DNA of 64,000 nt from Helicobacter suis HS1 (GTDB lineage: Bacteria; Campylobacterota; Campylobacteria; Campylobacterales; Helicobacteraceae), in contig NZ_AP026769.1 in the NCBI RefSeq assembly GCF_026000295.1, positions 372,001 through 436,000 of the forward strand, given 5' to 3'. The position numbers were made by a program, and so were the translations under genes. Positions 17,104-25,074 of the stretch are shown piece by piece. Under the pieces are notes generated by a model that saw only the letters and a list, made by a program, of their open reading frames with translations, searched no databases and was not told the origin of the DNA. The first letter of the stretch is position 1. Every line of letters begins with the position of its first letter.

Positions 17104-18549
17104 CTATAAGGGGTGTTTAAAATGGGTGGCATCTAGGGGGGACTTGTAGCCCTCTTTATAGGGCTCATAAAACACTCTACTTACCAACTGTGCTAAACTT
17201 GGATGGGTTCTATATTGCTGATCTAAAGTGATTTGGCGCTCTTTGCGATCAATAGCTTCTAACTCTTTTGCCCTCTCTTTTAATTTACCAAAAGTGCTGC
17301 TTTTAATCTGATCTTCTATCTCTGCTCTTGCCTCCTCATCTTTTCCATTCTTAATTTTGTCTAAGATTTTATCCTCAATGATAGGGGGTAACTGGCGGTG
17401 ATCTCCAACCAAGATGATGCGTTTTGTGGCACGCACCATCACTAAGAGCAAATCTAAAGGGAGGATCTTAGCCGCCTCATCTACAATCACCGTATCAAAG
17501 CAACACCGATCCTCTTTGTCGTTAAAAGCTAGTGTGGCTTTTGCATTAAGGGCTTTCTCCACTTGTCCGGTGGTACTGGCAAAGACAAAACTATAATCGG
17601 TGAGAAAAGAACGCATATTTATGTCAGGTTTAAGGTTTTGGACATACTCCAAGAGGATTTGGCTGATTTTATCAGTAAGGGTGAGACTTTTGAGTTTATC
17701 CAAAAGGGTGTTGGCAAAATCTATCACATCTTCATTGCACTTTGCCCTAGAAAAATGCGGTTTAGGGGTGCACCGCTCAAGCAAGCGTTGGCGCAATGCT
17801 TGGAGTTCTTTGAAGTCCGGCTGTGTGGCTTGTAAAAGTTCTTTTTCTTTCTTGTTTAACACCTCTTTAAAGGGGCTATATAAAAACTCTTGATGGCGCA
17901 CCAAACCATCATCATAAAAACTTTCTTGCAAAGTGCGTATGGCATAAATGGGGGCTAATTGGCCGATGTCATGGGGTTTAGGGCTAAATTGTGTTTTTAA
18001 ACCCTCCCATTTGTCTTGTAATTTTGCATCTAAATCAAGCACAAAGCGGCACTCCTGCCCTACCCACTCCAAGAAAGCCAAAGTGCTCAGGGGAGCTTTC
18101 TTGTACTGATTTAAAGCCTTTTCTAGGTTGTAAATCAACTCTTTTTGGCTAAAGTCTTGGATTTGAGCTTTAGCGTTGTTGGCAATCTTTTCTAAAAATT
18201 CCTTTTCCAAAAATTCCTGTAGGGCATGATCACCTCTATCATCTTCTTTGCCTTGCTTCTCTCCAAATTTCTGGGTGGGTAAGCTCCCTATATTGATACG
18301 CCCCTGCACATTCTCTGTAGCATCGTGTCCATGCGCACACACCAAAACTAACCCTTTTAAATCCTGTGTGGATGCTTCCTCGTAAAGCCGCTCACAAATG
18401 GCATTGATCACTGTAGTTTTACCCGTGCCAGGAGGTCCTTGAATGATGGCAATGTCTGGAGTATTGAGCGCGATTTTAATGGCTTTTTCTTGGACTTCTG
18501 TTGGGGGATTTTTAAAGATTTTGTCTTTGACTTTTTGGGTTAGAGCCAA
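17104..18549 (-). pseudogene. SF1 (UPF1/Dna2-like, AAA_11/AAA_12) DNA/RNA helicase core
   Basis: 481 codons. Walker A is IIQGPPGTGKTTVIN (~34-48), motif II is VDEAAKILPLD (~354-364), motif III is VGDHRQLPPII (~378-388), and the Q/R motif LDQQYRTHPSL lies near 440. The TTG start at 18549 has no ribosome site. Across the IS element and a T5 run (CTTTTTGG), one extra T would join VNLEDRQAVLEF...NTF directly to LALTQKVKDKIF, so the core was originally fused to the N-terminal domain at 20330-21274. Three lesions (IS, T-run shift, C-run shift) make the gene inactive as a full-length enzyme. Confidence 0.8.
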
Positions 18550-18746
18550 AAAGTGTTTTGATCTTGTAATCCCTTATCCTCCTTTGTCATAAACTCTAAA
18601 ACTGCCTGTCTATCCTCTAAGTTTACCAACCACGCCGTAAAGCCCCTAGCTTTAGCTATGGGGATATAAGGTGCATGCTCTTTAGAGCATAATAAAGAAT
18701 AGCTACTTTAAGGTATTAGTTAATATAATCTTGTATAATACTTTGT

Positions 18747-19232
18747 ATGAAAGCCACTATCCAATACAAAAGTAATAATAATATTGTCTATTCTTGCAAA
18801 TACCACATTGTATGGTGTCCTAAATAATATAGACGAAAAGTCCTTGTAGATCAGGTAGAAGTAAGGTTAAAACAAATCATTTTGGAAGTGGCGCAAGAGC
18901 TAGAAGTAGAGATTTTGGAGATGGAAACAGATAAGGATCATATCCATATTTTGGCAGAAGTTGATCCTAGCTTTGGGGTGATGAAGTTTATTAGGACGGC
19001 TAAGGGCAGGAGTAGTCGGCTTTTAAGACAAGAGTTTGCACATTTGAGAACAAGACTACCTACACTATGGACAAACTCTTGTTTTATTTCTTCTGTGGGG
19101 GGTGCGCCTTTGGAAGTGATCAAGCAATACATCGCCAACCAGCAAAACTCTGAAAGACCCAAGCAAAAAAACAAGTGGAAAGACTATGTTAATCGCCTAC
19201 AAGCAGAAACTCTACAGCACAAGCAGAAATAA
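18747..19232 (+). pseudogene. tnpA: Y1 (HUH) transposase TnpA with an in-frame TAA
   Basis: 162 codons from ATG 18747. The HUH motif is seen in DKDHIHILAE and the catalytic tyrosine in VIKQYIANQQ. After WCPK the frame meets TAA (18825-18827), then resumes as YRRKVLVDQVEV. Relatives read CPKYRRKVL without a break, so a three-base insertion created the stop. Only ~26 residues would be made, or a restart could give an inactive product lacking the first strand. It overlaps tnpB by 47 bases. Confidence 0.85.
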
Positions 19233-20272
19233 GCATATAAGCAAACTTCTGCGCCTTTATGGCATTTGCTACAATCATTGTATCGCTTTGCATAAGCGGT
19301 ATTTTAGACTTTTTAAAAAGCATTTAAAGCTTTATACCTTGCAAAAGCATATCACTAAACTAAAGAGAACAGCACGCTTTGCTTTTTTGAAAACTCTAGG
19401 CTCTCAAACCTTGCAAGAGCTAGTAGGGAGGATAGACAAGGTTTATAAAAGATTTTTTAAGAAACAAGGTAGACCACCACGATTTAAAAAGGTGGCTTTA
19501 TACCAAATCTTTCACATTTAAGGGGGGAACAGGTTATAAAATCCAAAACAACATTATCTCTTTTAATGGCTATCGCTTTAAGTTTGTCAAAACCTACGAC
19601 CTTGCAGGCAAACCCAAGACCTTAACCATTAAAAGAGATAATCTAGGCGATTATTTCTTGTGCTTGGTGTGCGAAACAGAGGATAACCTTAAGCCCGCAG
19701 GCGGTAACAGCGTGGGGCTTGACTTTGGGTTAAAAACTTTTCTCACATGCTCTAATGGCACACAAATCCCATCGCCTTTATTTTTCTCTAAATTCTTGCC
19801 TTTGATCCGTGCTTGCTCTCGCTCCCTATCCAAAAAGAAAAGAGGCAGTCATAACCGCCTAAAGGCTAGGCTAAAACTTGCTAGATTGCACCGCAAAGTC
19901 CAAAATCTTAGAAAAGACTTTTTCTACAAGATTGCTAATAGCCTAGCCAAACAATACGCCACTATTTTCATTGAAGATTTGAACCTGAAGGGTATGGTTA
20001 AACTTTGGGGGCGCAAGATTAATGATTTGGCTTTTGGTGAGTTTGTGGCTATCTTGGAGAGAAAAACCCAAGTGGTTAAGATTGATAGATTCTATCCCAG
20101 CTCTAAAACTTGTTCTAGCTGTGGGGAGGTTAAAGAGGACTTGAGCCTCAAAGATAGAATCTTTAATTGCCCCTCTTGTGGGTTTTCTTTGGATAGAGAT
20201 TTAAACGCAAGCATTAATATTCATAGAGTGGGGGCATCCACTCTTGGAGGAGAAGCTGTAAGACCCGCCTAG
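19186..20272 (+). pseudogene. tnpB: TnpB (RuvC-like RNA-guided nuclease family), one frameshift
   Basis: The N-terminal part (19186-19521, MLIAYKQKLYSTSRNKH) ends after LYQIFHI; removing one A from CCAAATC at about 19503-19509 lets it read LYQSFTFKGGTGYKI into the second frame, which continues to 20272. All catalytic features survive there: RuvC Asp in GLDFGLKTF, Glu in FIEDLNLKGM, zinc finger CSSCG...CPSCG, and the last Asp in DRDLNAS. TnpB proteins cut the donor site under an RNA guide and so maintain the IS. The single frameshift inactivates this copy. Confidence 0.85.
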
Positions 20273-20311
20273 CGGGCAAGCTTTGATGATCCCAGAATCC
20301 CCTAGCTTTAG

Positions 20312-21274
20312 CTATGGGGAGTATGTCAACTTGTAAAGTTCCTCCAACTCGTTAGGGATTTTCTTATACAGGCGCAACAAATCTCCCTCTTTTAAGTTTT
20401 GCGTGTTCTCTAGGGTAATCTTTACTTTTCCAGCCCCTGTGCGTTCTATTTCTTTGATCTCTTGGCAGTGAAAGGAGCGTACTTTCTCTAAAACATCGTT
20501 GTAATCAGCAACTAAATAATCTTCCCATACCTTTAAATAGTTGCCGGTATCTTGATTGGCTAAAAGTTGCTTGCGAATCACCTGTGTGGTGTTGTCTTTA
20601 AATTCTAAAGTCCCTTCTACTAAGATTAAGCGATCGTCTCGCACTTCCTCTATGCGTTCTACATCTTGCGCCCATGCCTTTTCTTCCTCTTTAATACCTA
20701 AAACAAGATCATTGGCATATAAAAGATAAGAGGTTTCCTCTTTTCCTTCCTCTTTTCCTGAGTCCTTAGACTTTTTTGAAGGTCTCTTAATATCCTCAAG
20801 AACCTTTGGGGAACTGATAATAAAATAGGATTTTTTATTGATCTCTAAAGTGCAAATCTCTTTGAGCTTTTCTCGGCTGTGATTATGCTCTTTAAGTTTT
20901 GTATTTAAAGAATCATTGATAGCGATCTCTCTATCCTCATATTTGAGCAGTCTAAAAAAGATCACATCTAAAACTAAGGTTTGGGGTTTTTTGGGTTTCT
21001 TGGGTTTGTAGATGTTTTTAATACACGCTAAGCTCACAGAGCGAAGCCCGCTAAGGCTTCTTATATCTCTTTCTCGTCCTTCATCGCGGAATTTAACCTT
21101 AATTAACTTATCTTGGGCATGCAAATTTACCCTACTCTCTTTTAATTCTAAAAATCCCAAAATTGGATGGCCTTGGATGTTTTTAGGGGGCTTTAAATGC
21201 TCTTTGATGTTGCAATCTAACACCTCTATATCTCTTAAACATGTGTTTGTTTGGATATTTTTAAGTTCTAACAT
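20312..21274 (-). pseudogene. N-terminal domains of the SF1 helicase, cut by the IS insertion
   Basis: 320 codons; the last six (LTYSP) come from the IS right end, so native sequence ends at 20330. No catalytic motif is seen. The region near GNYLKVWEDYLVADYNDVL followed by a beta-barrel-like stretch (GAGKVKITLENTQNLKEGDLLRLY) resembles the domain that precedes the core in kinase-linked SF1 helicases. Removing 18627-20329 in silico gives ELYK-VNLEDRQAVLEF in the same frame, leading toward the helicase core. It starts inside the end of the kinase gene (7-base overlap), so the two were coupled. Confidence 0.7.
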
Positions 21275-22611
21275 TTGCCCTCCTCAATGCATAGGCGTAC
21301 ACTAAAATTTTCACATTGGATTTCTAAGCTTTGTTGCAAATCTGTAGATTCTAGGCGTTTTTTAAGGGTGTTTAACTCTTTCTTATTGATGAAAATCCCC
21401 TCGTGGTGCTTAAATTCTAAGGCTATGGGGCGCACATAAAGAAAAGGGGTTTGGAAGTCTAAAACCATGCCCTTAAATAACAATGTGGGCAAAGAGAGGC
21501 AAAAATCCTTTTCTTTGATCGTTGCGCTAAAGCGCGCATACAAGCCATTTAAAAAATAACTTTCAGCGCACAACCTTTTAGGTTTGGGTGCATCGCAATA
21601 AGGGCAAAGCTCTAGACTATCCTTGTAGTGCATGCCACATTTTAAACACTCTAAACAGATAAGAGCATCGCCCTCTAAAGCCCTAGCAAAGAGGATTAAA
21701 CTTGATCTTTTGGTTAAATCTATCTTGCCCGCTTCAAATAACATGTAAAAAAGCTCTTTGGTCTTATCATCTAAAATATTGTCTAAAGAAAAATAGATGT
21801 TAACAGCGTTACGCTTGTCTTCTCGATCCTCAATGAAAGGGCGGGTGTGGGGTTCTCCGTCCAAGTCATCCATAGCTCCATCTTTAAATGGGTGCAAGGT
21901 GGTGAGTAACCAATAAGCCACAATTCCAAAAGAATAAATATCACTTTCAATGCCATTTCTTTGCTCTTCAAATAACTCGGGAGCTTGATAATCAGGGGTA
22001 CCAACACAAATTTGTTCACCCGTGTAACAGACATTGTCTGCATCAATGAGGCAAATATGAGGGTTTTCTAAATCTTTATTCCCAAAAAAGACATTGGCAC
22101 AGGAAAGATCACAATAAATCAACCCTCTAGCGTGTAACCTAAATAGCATACTGGCTAACTTTGCCAAAAGTTTTAATCTAAAACGCGCCCCATTTGTGCG
22201 GATATAGTGGGCAAAGAGGCGTTGTAAATCCTCATTATCTTTACACAACTCAGCCCAAAAAGTGGGGATTTCTAGACTCTCATCTTCTTGGAGCGCACTA
22301 GGACCTTTAAACAAAACTTGTAAAGGTTCTAGCCCTTCTAAAAAAGGCATCACATAACCCGCTTTGTCCTTGAGCGTGGCTTGCGGGAGAACTAGAGCAA
22401 TATCTCTAGGAATGGGCTTATAGATCAAGGCATCTACTTTTTGCAAAAACTTTTTTATGGCGTTTTTATCGGTAATTTCTTCACCATTTTTGATAGCAAT
22501 TTTTACCACCCCATCTCCCTCTAAAGTTTTATACACCCGTCCCTGCCCGCCTGCTGCTAGAGGTTCTTTTTTCAAATTGTGTAAATTCCCAAAAATATCT
22601 CGCACTCGCAT
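21268..22611 (-). CDS. TerY-P-type serine/threonine protein kinase with zinc ribbon
   Basis: 447 aa. Kinase motifs are intact though divergent: glycine loop AAGGQGRVYK (~19-28), VVKIAI with the lysine, catalytic loop YCDLSCANVFF (~163-173, replacing HRDLKxxN), IDADN for DFG, and GTPDYQAPEL for APE. After residue ~310 comes a zinc ribbon (CLECLKCG...LCPYC), then a beta-rich tail. This domain order is the kinase of TerY-P triads, where vWA protein, PP2C phosphatase and kinase form a phospho-switch. It lies between the phosphatase and the helicase with minimal spacing, as in those loci. Confidence 0.85.
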   Translation of the reverse strand: MRVRDIFGNLHNLKKEPLAAGGQGRVYKTLEGDGVVKIAIKNGEEITDKNAIKKFLQKVDALIYKPIPRDIALVLPQATLKDKAGYVMPFLEGLEPLQVLFKGPSALQEDESLEIPTFWAELCKDNEDLQRLFAHYIRTNGARFRLKLLAKLASMLFRLHARGLIYCDLSCANVFFGNKDLENPHICLIDADNVCYTGEQICVGTPDYQAPELFEEQRNGIESDIYSFGIVAYWLLTTLHPFKDGAMDDLDGEPHTRPFIEDREDKRNAVNIYFSLDNILDDKTKELFYMLFEAGKIDLTKRSSLILFARALEGDALICLECLKCGMHYKDSLELCPYCDAPKPKRLCAESYFLNGLYARFSATIKEKDFCLSLPTLLFKGMVLDFQTPFLYVRPIALEFKHHEGIFINKKELNTLKKRLESTDLQQSLEIQCENFSVRLCIEEGKC

Positions 22612-22612
22612 T

Positions 22613-23281
22613 TCACTCCTTAAAAAGGGCGATCAAAGTCTTATCATCGCTAGATTTTAAATTCACATTTTTTAAGAATTTAGAGGTTTCTAAAGGGTCT
22701 TTATCGTGTTTGCAAGCTTTTAAAAAACTCTTTGCAAAATCAAGTTCTTTAGATTCTTGTAAAATCTCGCCCACCCCGTCTGTATAAATGAGAATGCCCT
22801 GTATGTCCTTAGTGTTGTAGATGTGCCAAGAAATAGAAATGCCTTGATCAAAGGGCACAGTTTTGTGCGTGGGTCCCTCTTTTACTTCCCTTAAAATCTC
22901 CTCCCTTGCTCCACAAATCACGATCTCACCATCTCCTACCTTGCCTAAATAAACTTTAGACTCTGTGAATATGGCAATTTGCAAGGTGCTTAAACAATCC
23001 TCTAGCTTTAAGGGGTGCAAGCGGCATGCCCAAAGTGTGACTAAAAGAGGGGCAAAAAATTTTAAATCGTGGCGCTCACAATCAAAGACTTTTAACGCCT
23101 CTAACACACTTTCACACAGCGCAGAACTCCCCCTTTTAGAGTGTACTCTGCTCCCAAGCCCATCACACACCACAGCCACTAATTGTCGTTTATAGCGTTT
23201 AATGATGTAGGCATCTTGATTGTGTGCTTTTCTTGGACCCTTGATAGATGCGCCAAAAGCCCTAAAGCCCCACTTACGCAC
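22613..23281 (-). CDS. PP2C-family protein phosphatase of the TerY-P triad
   Basis: 222 aa, short for PP2C but in the range of triad members. Metal-binding residues are visible in KAHNQDAYII (~19-28), VVCDGLGSRVHSKRGS (~37-52) and LIYTDGVGEIL (~165-175). It should remove phosphate from targets of the neighbouring kinase in the cytosol. The start overlaps the second vWA gene by eight bases and the stop lies one base before the kinase start, so the genes are tightly coupled. No lesion seen. Confidence 0.87.
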   Translation of the reverse strand: MRKWGFRAFGASIKGPRKAHNQDAYIIKRYKRQLVAVVCDGLGSRVHSKRGSSALCESVLEALKVFDCERHDLKFFAPLLVTLWACRLHPLKLEDCLSTLQIAIFTESKVYLGKVGDGEIVICGAREEILREVKEGPTHKTVPFDQGISISWHIYNTKDIQGILIYTDGVGEILQESKELDFAKSFLKACKHDKDPLETSKFLKNVNLKSSDDKTLIALFKE

Positions 23282-23630
23282 AAGCCCCCCCTAAAACAAA
23301 CACCAAAGCGTTTAAGATTTCCTCAGGCTCAAAGTAAGCTTGGCTGATTTTTTTAAGCTGTGTGCGATCTACATCTACTCCCACCCCAACTGCTGCGCAC
23401 ACGCTAATCTCCTCCTTAAACAGACCATCGCTAAGTAAAATTCCGGCCTTAAAAGTCCCCCTAGCTTCTTTTAAAGGCATCACCTTAAAATCCACCCCTA
23501 AAGATTTACAAGCCTGTTTTAAAGTGCATACCAAATGCAAAACCCCCGCTTTTTTACCCAGCTCTAGCATAGACCCTGAAGTGTCTATGATGAGGGTGAT
23601 TACACCATTAGCCTCCTGAGTAGTTCTCAT
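23274..23630 (-). CDS. Short vWA-domain protein (second TerY-like component)
   Basis: 118 aa. The MIDAS start LIIDTSGSML (~12-21) and GILLSDGLF (~63-71) are present, but the domain is compact: the strand-helix units that usually carry the conserved MIDAS threonine are missing or very short. It ends ALVFVLGGACA. It may bind the larger vWA protein or a partner as a minimal adaptor. A C7 run on the plus strand (23285-23291) lies at its 3' end. No ribosome site stands out; it follows the first vWA gene by 53 bases. Confidence 0.7.
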   Translation of the reverse strand: MRTTQEANGVITLIIDTSGSMLELGKKAGVLHLVCTLKQACKSLGVDFKVMPLKEARGTFKAGILLSDGLFKEEISVCAAVGVGVDVDRTQLKKISQAYFEPEEILNALVFVLGGACA

Positions 23631-23683
23631 TATTAAACGCTCAAGTTAGAATAAACTTTTGCTGCACCGGATTGCAAATTAAA

Positions 23684-24394
23684 TTATTTGAACAAATCAG
23701 GATCATCTAGCGCACCAGAACCACCCTGACTGTTGCCGCCACCCCCATTGTTGGAATTGTTCTTGGCGGTTATCTTACGCCCTTGTGTAACGCTTGCTGT
23801 AATGGCTTTAAAACAATTAATAAGACTTTGGACATCATTGGCGTAATACACCTGATTAGGCGATCCGCTAAAATCATGGACAGCTTGGGGCTCCTCACCT
23901 TCGTTACCGATAAACACGCTGTAGCGCACACTCTTAGAACTGCGGTTTTCTTTATTGTGGATAAAATCATGCAAGGGGCCTTGCCAATCATCGTTAGGCT
24001 CGCCATCAGAAACCATGACAACATAGGGGGTATAAAACTTGCCCGGGAAGGTGTCTTTATTCTGTATGTAGTCTCTTGTAAGTTCTAAAGCCATGCCTAG
24101 CGGAGTGTTACCACCCGTGCCAAGGGGGCTAAATTGGATGCTTTCAATCTTGCTAAGGGGGGTTTGTAATTTCACTCCACCAGCTCCAAAGGTGATCACC
24201 GCCAATTTAGAAACATTCTCTCGCTTCGCCTCCTCTTTGAGTAAATCAATCATCGTCTGCACACAATCGTTGAGGCAGCCGATGCGGGTTTGTCCTCCAT
24301 TCATATTTGTACTCATAGAACTTGAAGTGTCTAAGAGTAGAAAAATAGGGATAAATCGCTCTTCAACGACATAATTATTAGGGTTAAATGCCAT
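23684..24394 (-). CDS. TerY-like vWA-domain protein
   Basis: 236 aa. The MIDAS motifs are complete: FLLLDTSSSMS (~18-28), GTGGNTPLGMAL (~92-103) and MVSDGEPNDD (~127-136). The C-terminus is a low-complexity Asn/Gly/Ser tail followed by DDPDLFK. TerY proteins are metal-binding scaffolds of stress and defence modules. It is the first gene of the minus-strand island operon and has a good ribosome site (AAAAAAGGAG, spacing ~5). Upstream on the minus strand, CATAAT lies near 24415-24425 as a possible -10, so the operon promoter probably sits between this gene and the direct repeats. Confidence 0.85.
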   Translation of the reverse strand: MAFNPNNYVVEERFIPIFLLLDTSSSMSTNMNGGQTRIGCLNDCVQTMIDLLKEEAKRENVSKLAVITFGAGGVKLQTPLSKIESIQFSPLGTGGNTPLGMALELTRDYIQNKDTFPGKFYTPYVVMVSDGEPNDDWQGPLHDFIHNKENRSSKSVRYSVFIGNEGEEPQAVHDFSGSPNQVYYANDVQSLINCFKAITASVTQGRKITAKNNSNNGGGGNSQGGSGALDDPDLFK

Positions 24395-24466
24395 AAAATC
24401 TCCTTTTTTAAAAAAATTATGCTAGCGGCTATCTAGCCTTCCTCAATAGGATACAACTGATAAAAC

Positions 24467-24683
24467 GGTAAAGTAAGGGGCTTATTGATCTGCACTCTTT
24501 GATTAGCGCCAACACGCTTTTATCGCTACAGCGATCACGGTTATGTGCTTTGCCAAGAATCTTAGAGATTTTGCGTATCTTGATCGCACATACCAAAATA
24601 GAGAAAAATAATGCAGGAAATAACTAAAAATCTCTGGCGGAACCTGCGCAAATCACCCCACGATCATAAACAAAGATGATTGG
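24467..24683. repeat. 217-bp direct repeat, copy 1
   Basis: Identical to 24805-25021 (offset 338) except for one nine-base block (24635-24643). It contains the palindrome ATCGCTACAGCGAT and a 22-codon plus-strand frame beginning MQEITKNL (24611-24679). Its end carries a weak stem ATCAT/ATGAT followed by T residues. It lies in the 680-base gap between the vWA gene and alr, in which I see no conventional gene. It may encode a structured RNA or a small peptide; function unknown. Confidence 0.8.
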
Positions 24684-24804
24684 TTTTAAATGCCTTAAAC
24701 GCCTTAAAAAAGCGGGACTTGTCTACAGACTTAAAACTAAAAGCCCAAAGAAAGCAAACAAGGTATTTAAACCTTATAATTCTAATGGTGGCTAAAACTT
24801 TGTA
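24684..24804. other. Spacer between the two 217-bp repeats
   Basis: A 121-base AT-rich spacer in which I recognise no gene, promoter or repeat. It separates two near-identical repeats in direct orientation, so recombination between them would delete 338 bp. Confidence 0.6.
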
Positions 24805-25021
24805 GGTAAAGTAAGGGGCTTATTGATCTGCACTCTTTGATTAGCGCCAACACGCTTTTATCGCTACAGCGATCACGGTTATGTGCTTTGCCAAGAATCT
24901 TAGAGATTTTGCGTATCTTGATCGCACATACCAAAATAGAGAAAAATAATGCAGGAAATAACTAAAAATCTCTTAGCAGTCCTGCGCAAATCACCCCACG
25001 ATCATAAACAAAGATGATTGG
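24805..25021. repeat. 217-bp direct repeat, copy 2
   Basis: Second copy of the repeat at 24467-24683. The small frame is kept (24949-25017), with residues 9-11 changed from WRN to LAV and everything else identical. The variable block creates GCAGTCCTGC, a short palindrome absent from copy 1. A T7 run (about 25026-25032) follows the weak ATCAT/ATGAT stem and could end a plus-strand transcript. It lies just downstream of alr, which is transcribed toward it. Confidence 0.8.
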
Positions 25022-25074
25022 CTGGGTTTTTTTAAAGAATTGAGGGTTTAAAGATAGCGTTAGACAGAACAAGC

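Larger units (their letters stand above)
18627..20329 (+). mobile_element. IS200/IS605-family element, ISHp608-like (1,703 bp)
   Basis: The element sits directly after TTAC (18623-18626) and ends in TCAA (20326-20329), the cleavage words known for ISHp608, with no target duplication. Identical 21-base hairpins with sequence CCCCTAGC...GCTATGGGG lie near both ends (18643-18663 and 20299-20319), and a second left-end hairpin ATGCTC-TTT-AGAGCAT follows at about 18674-18688. It carries tnpA and tnpB, both broken. The tnpB 3' end plus right end (about 20150-20329) is where the guide (omega/reRNA) of TnpB would be encoded; this is inference. The insertion splits the helicase gene. Confidence 0.9.

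Noticed and set aside
18549-18590. Native helicase start at an ATT or TTG after AAAGGAGGATAAG
   Set aside because: The Shine-Dalgarno-like AAGGAGG encodes TKEDK in the ancestral fused frame, and the T5 run explains the break better than a rare start codon.
24467-25021. CRISPR repeats, or an AapA/IsoA type I toxin-antitoxin pair
   Set aside because: Only two long copies and no spacer series, so not CRISPR. The 22-residue peptide is hydrophilic and does not look like the membrane-active AapA peptides I know, so I left function open.
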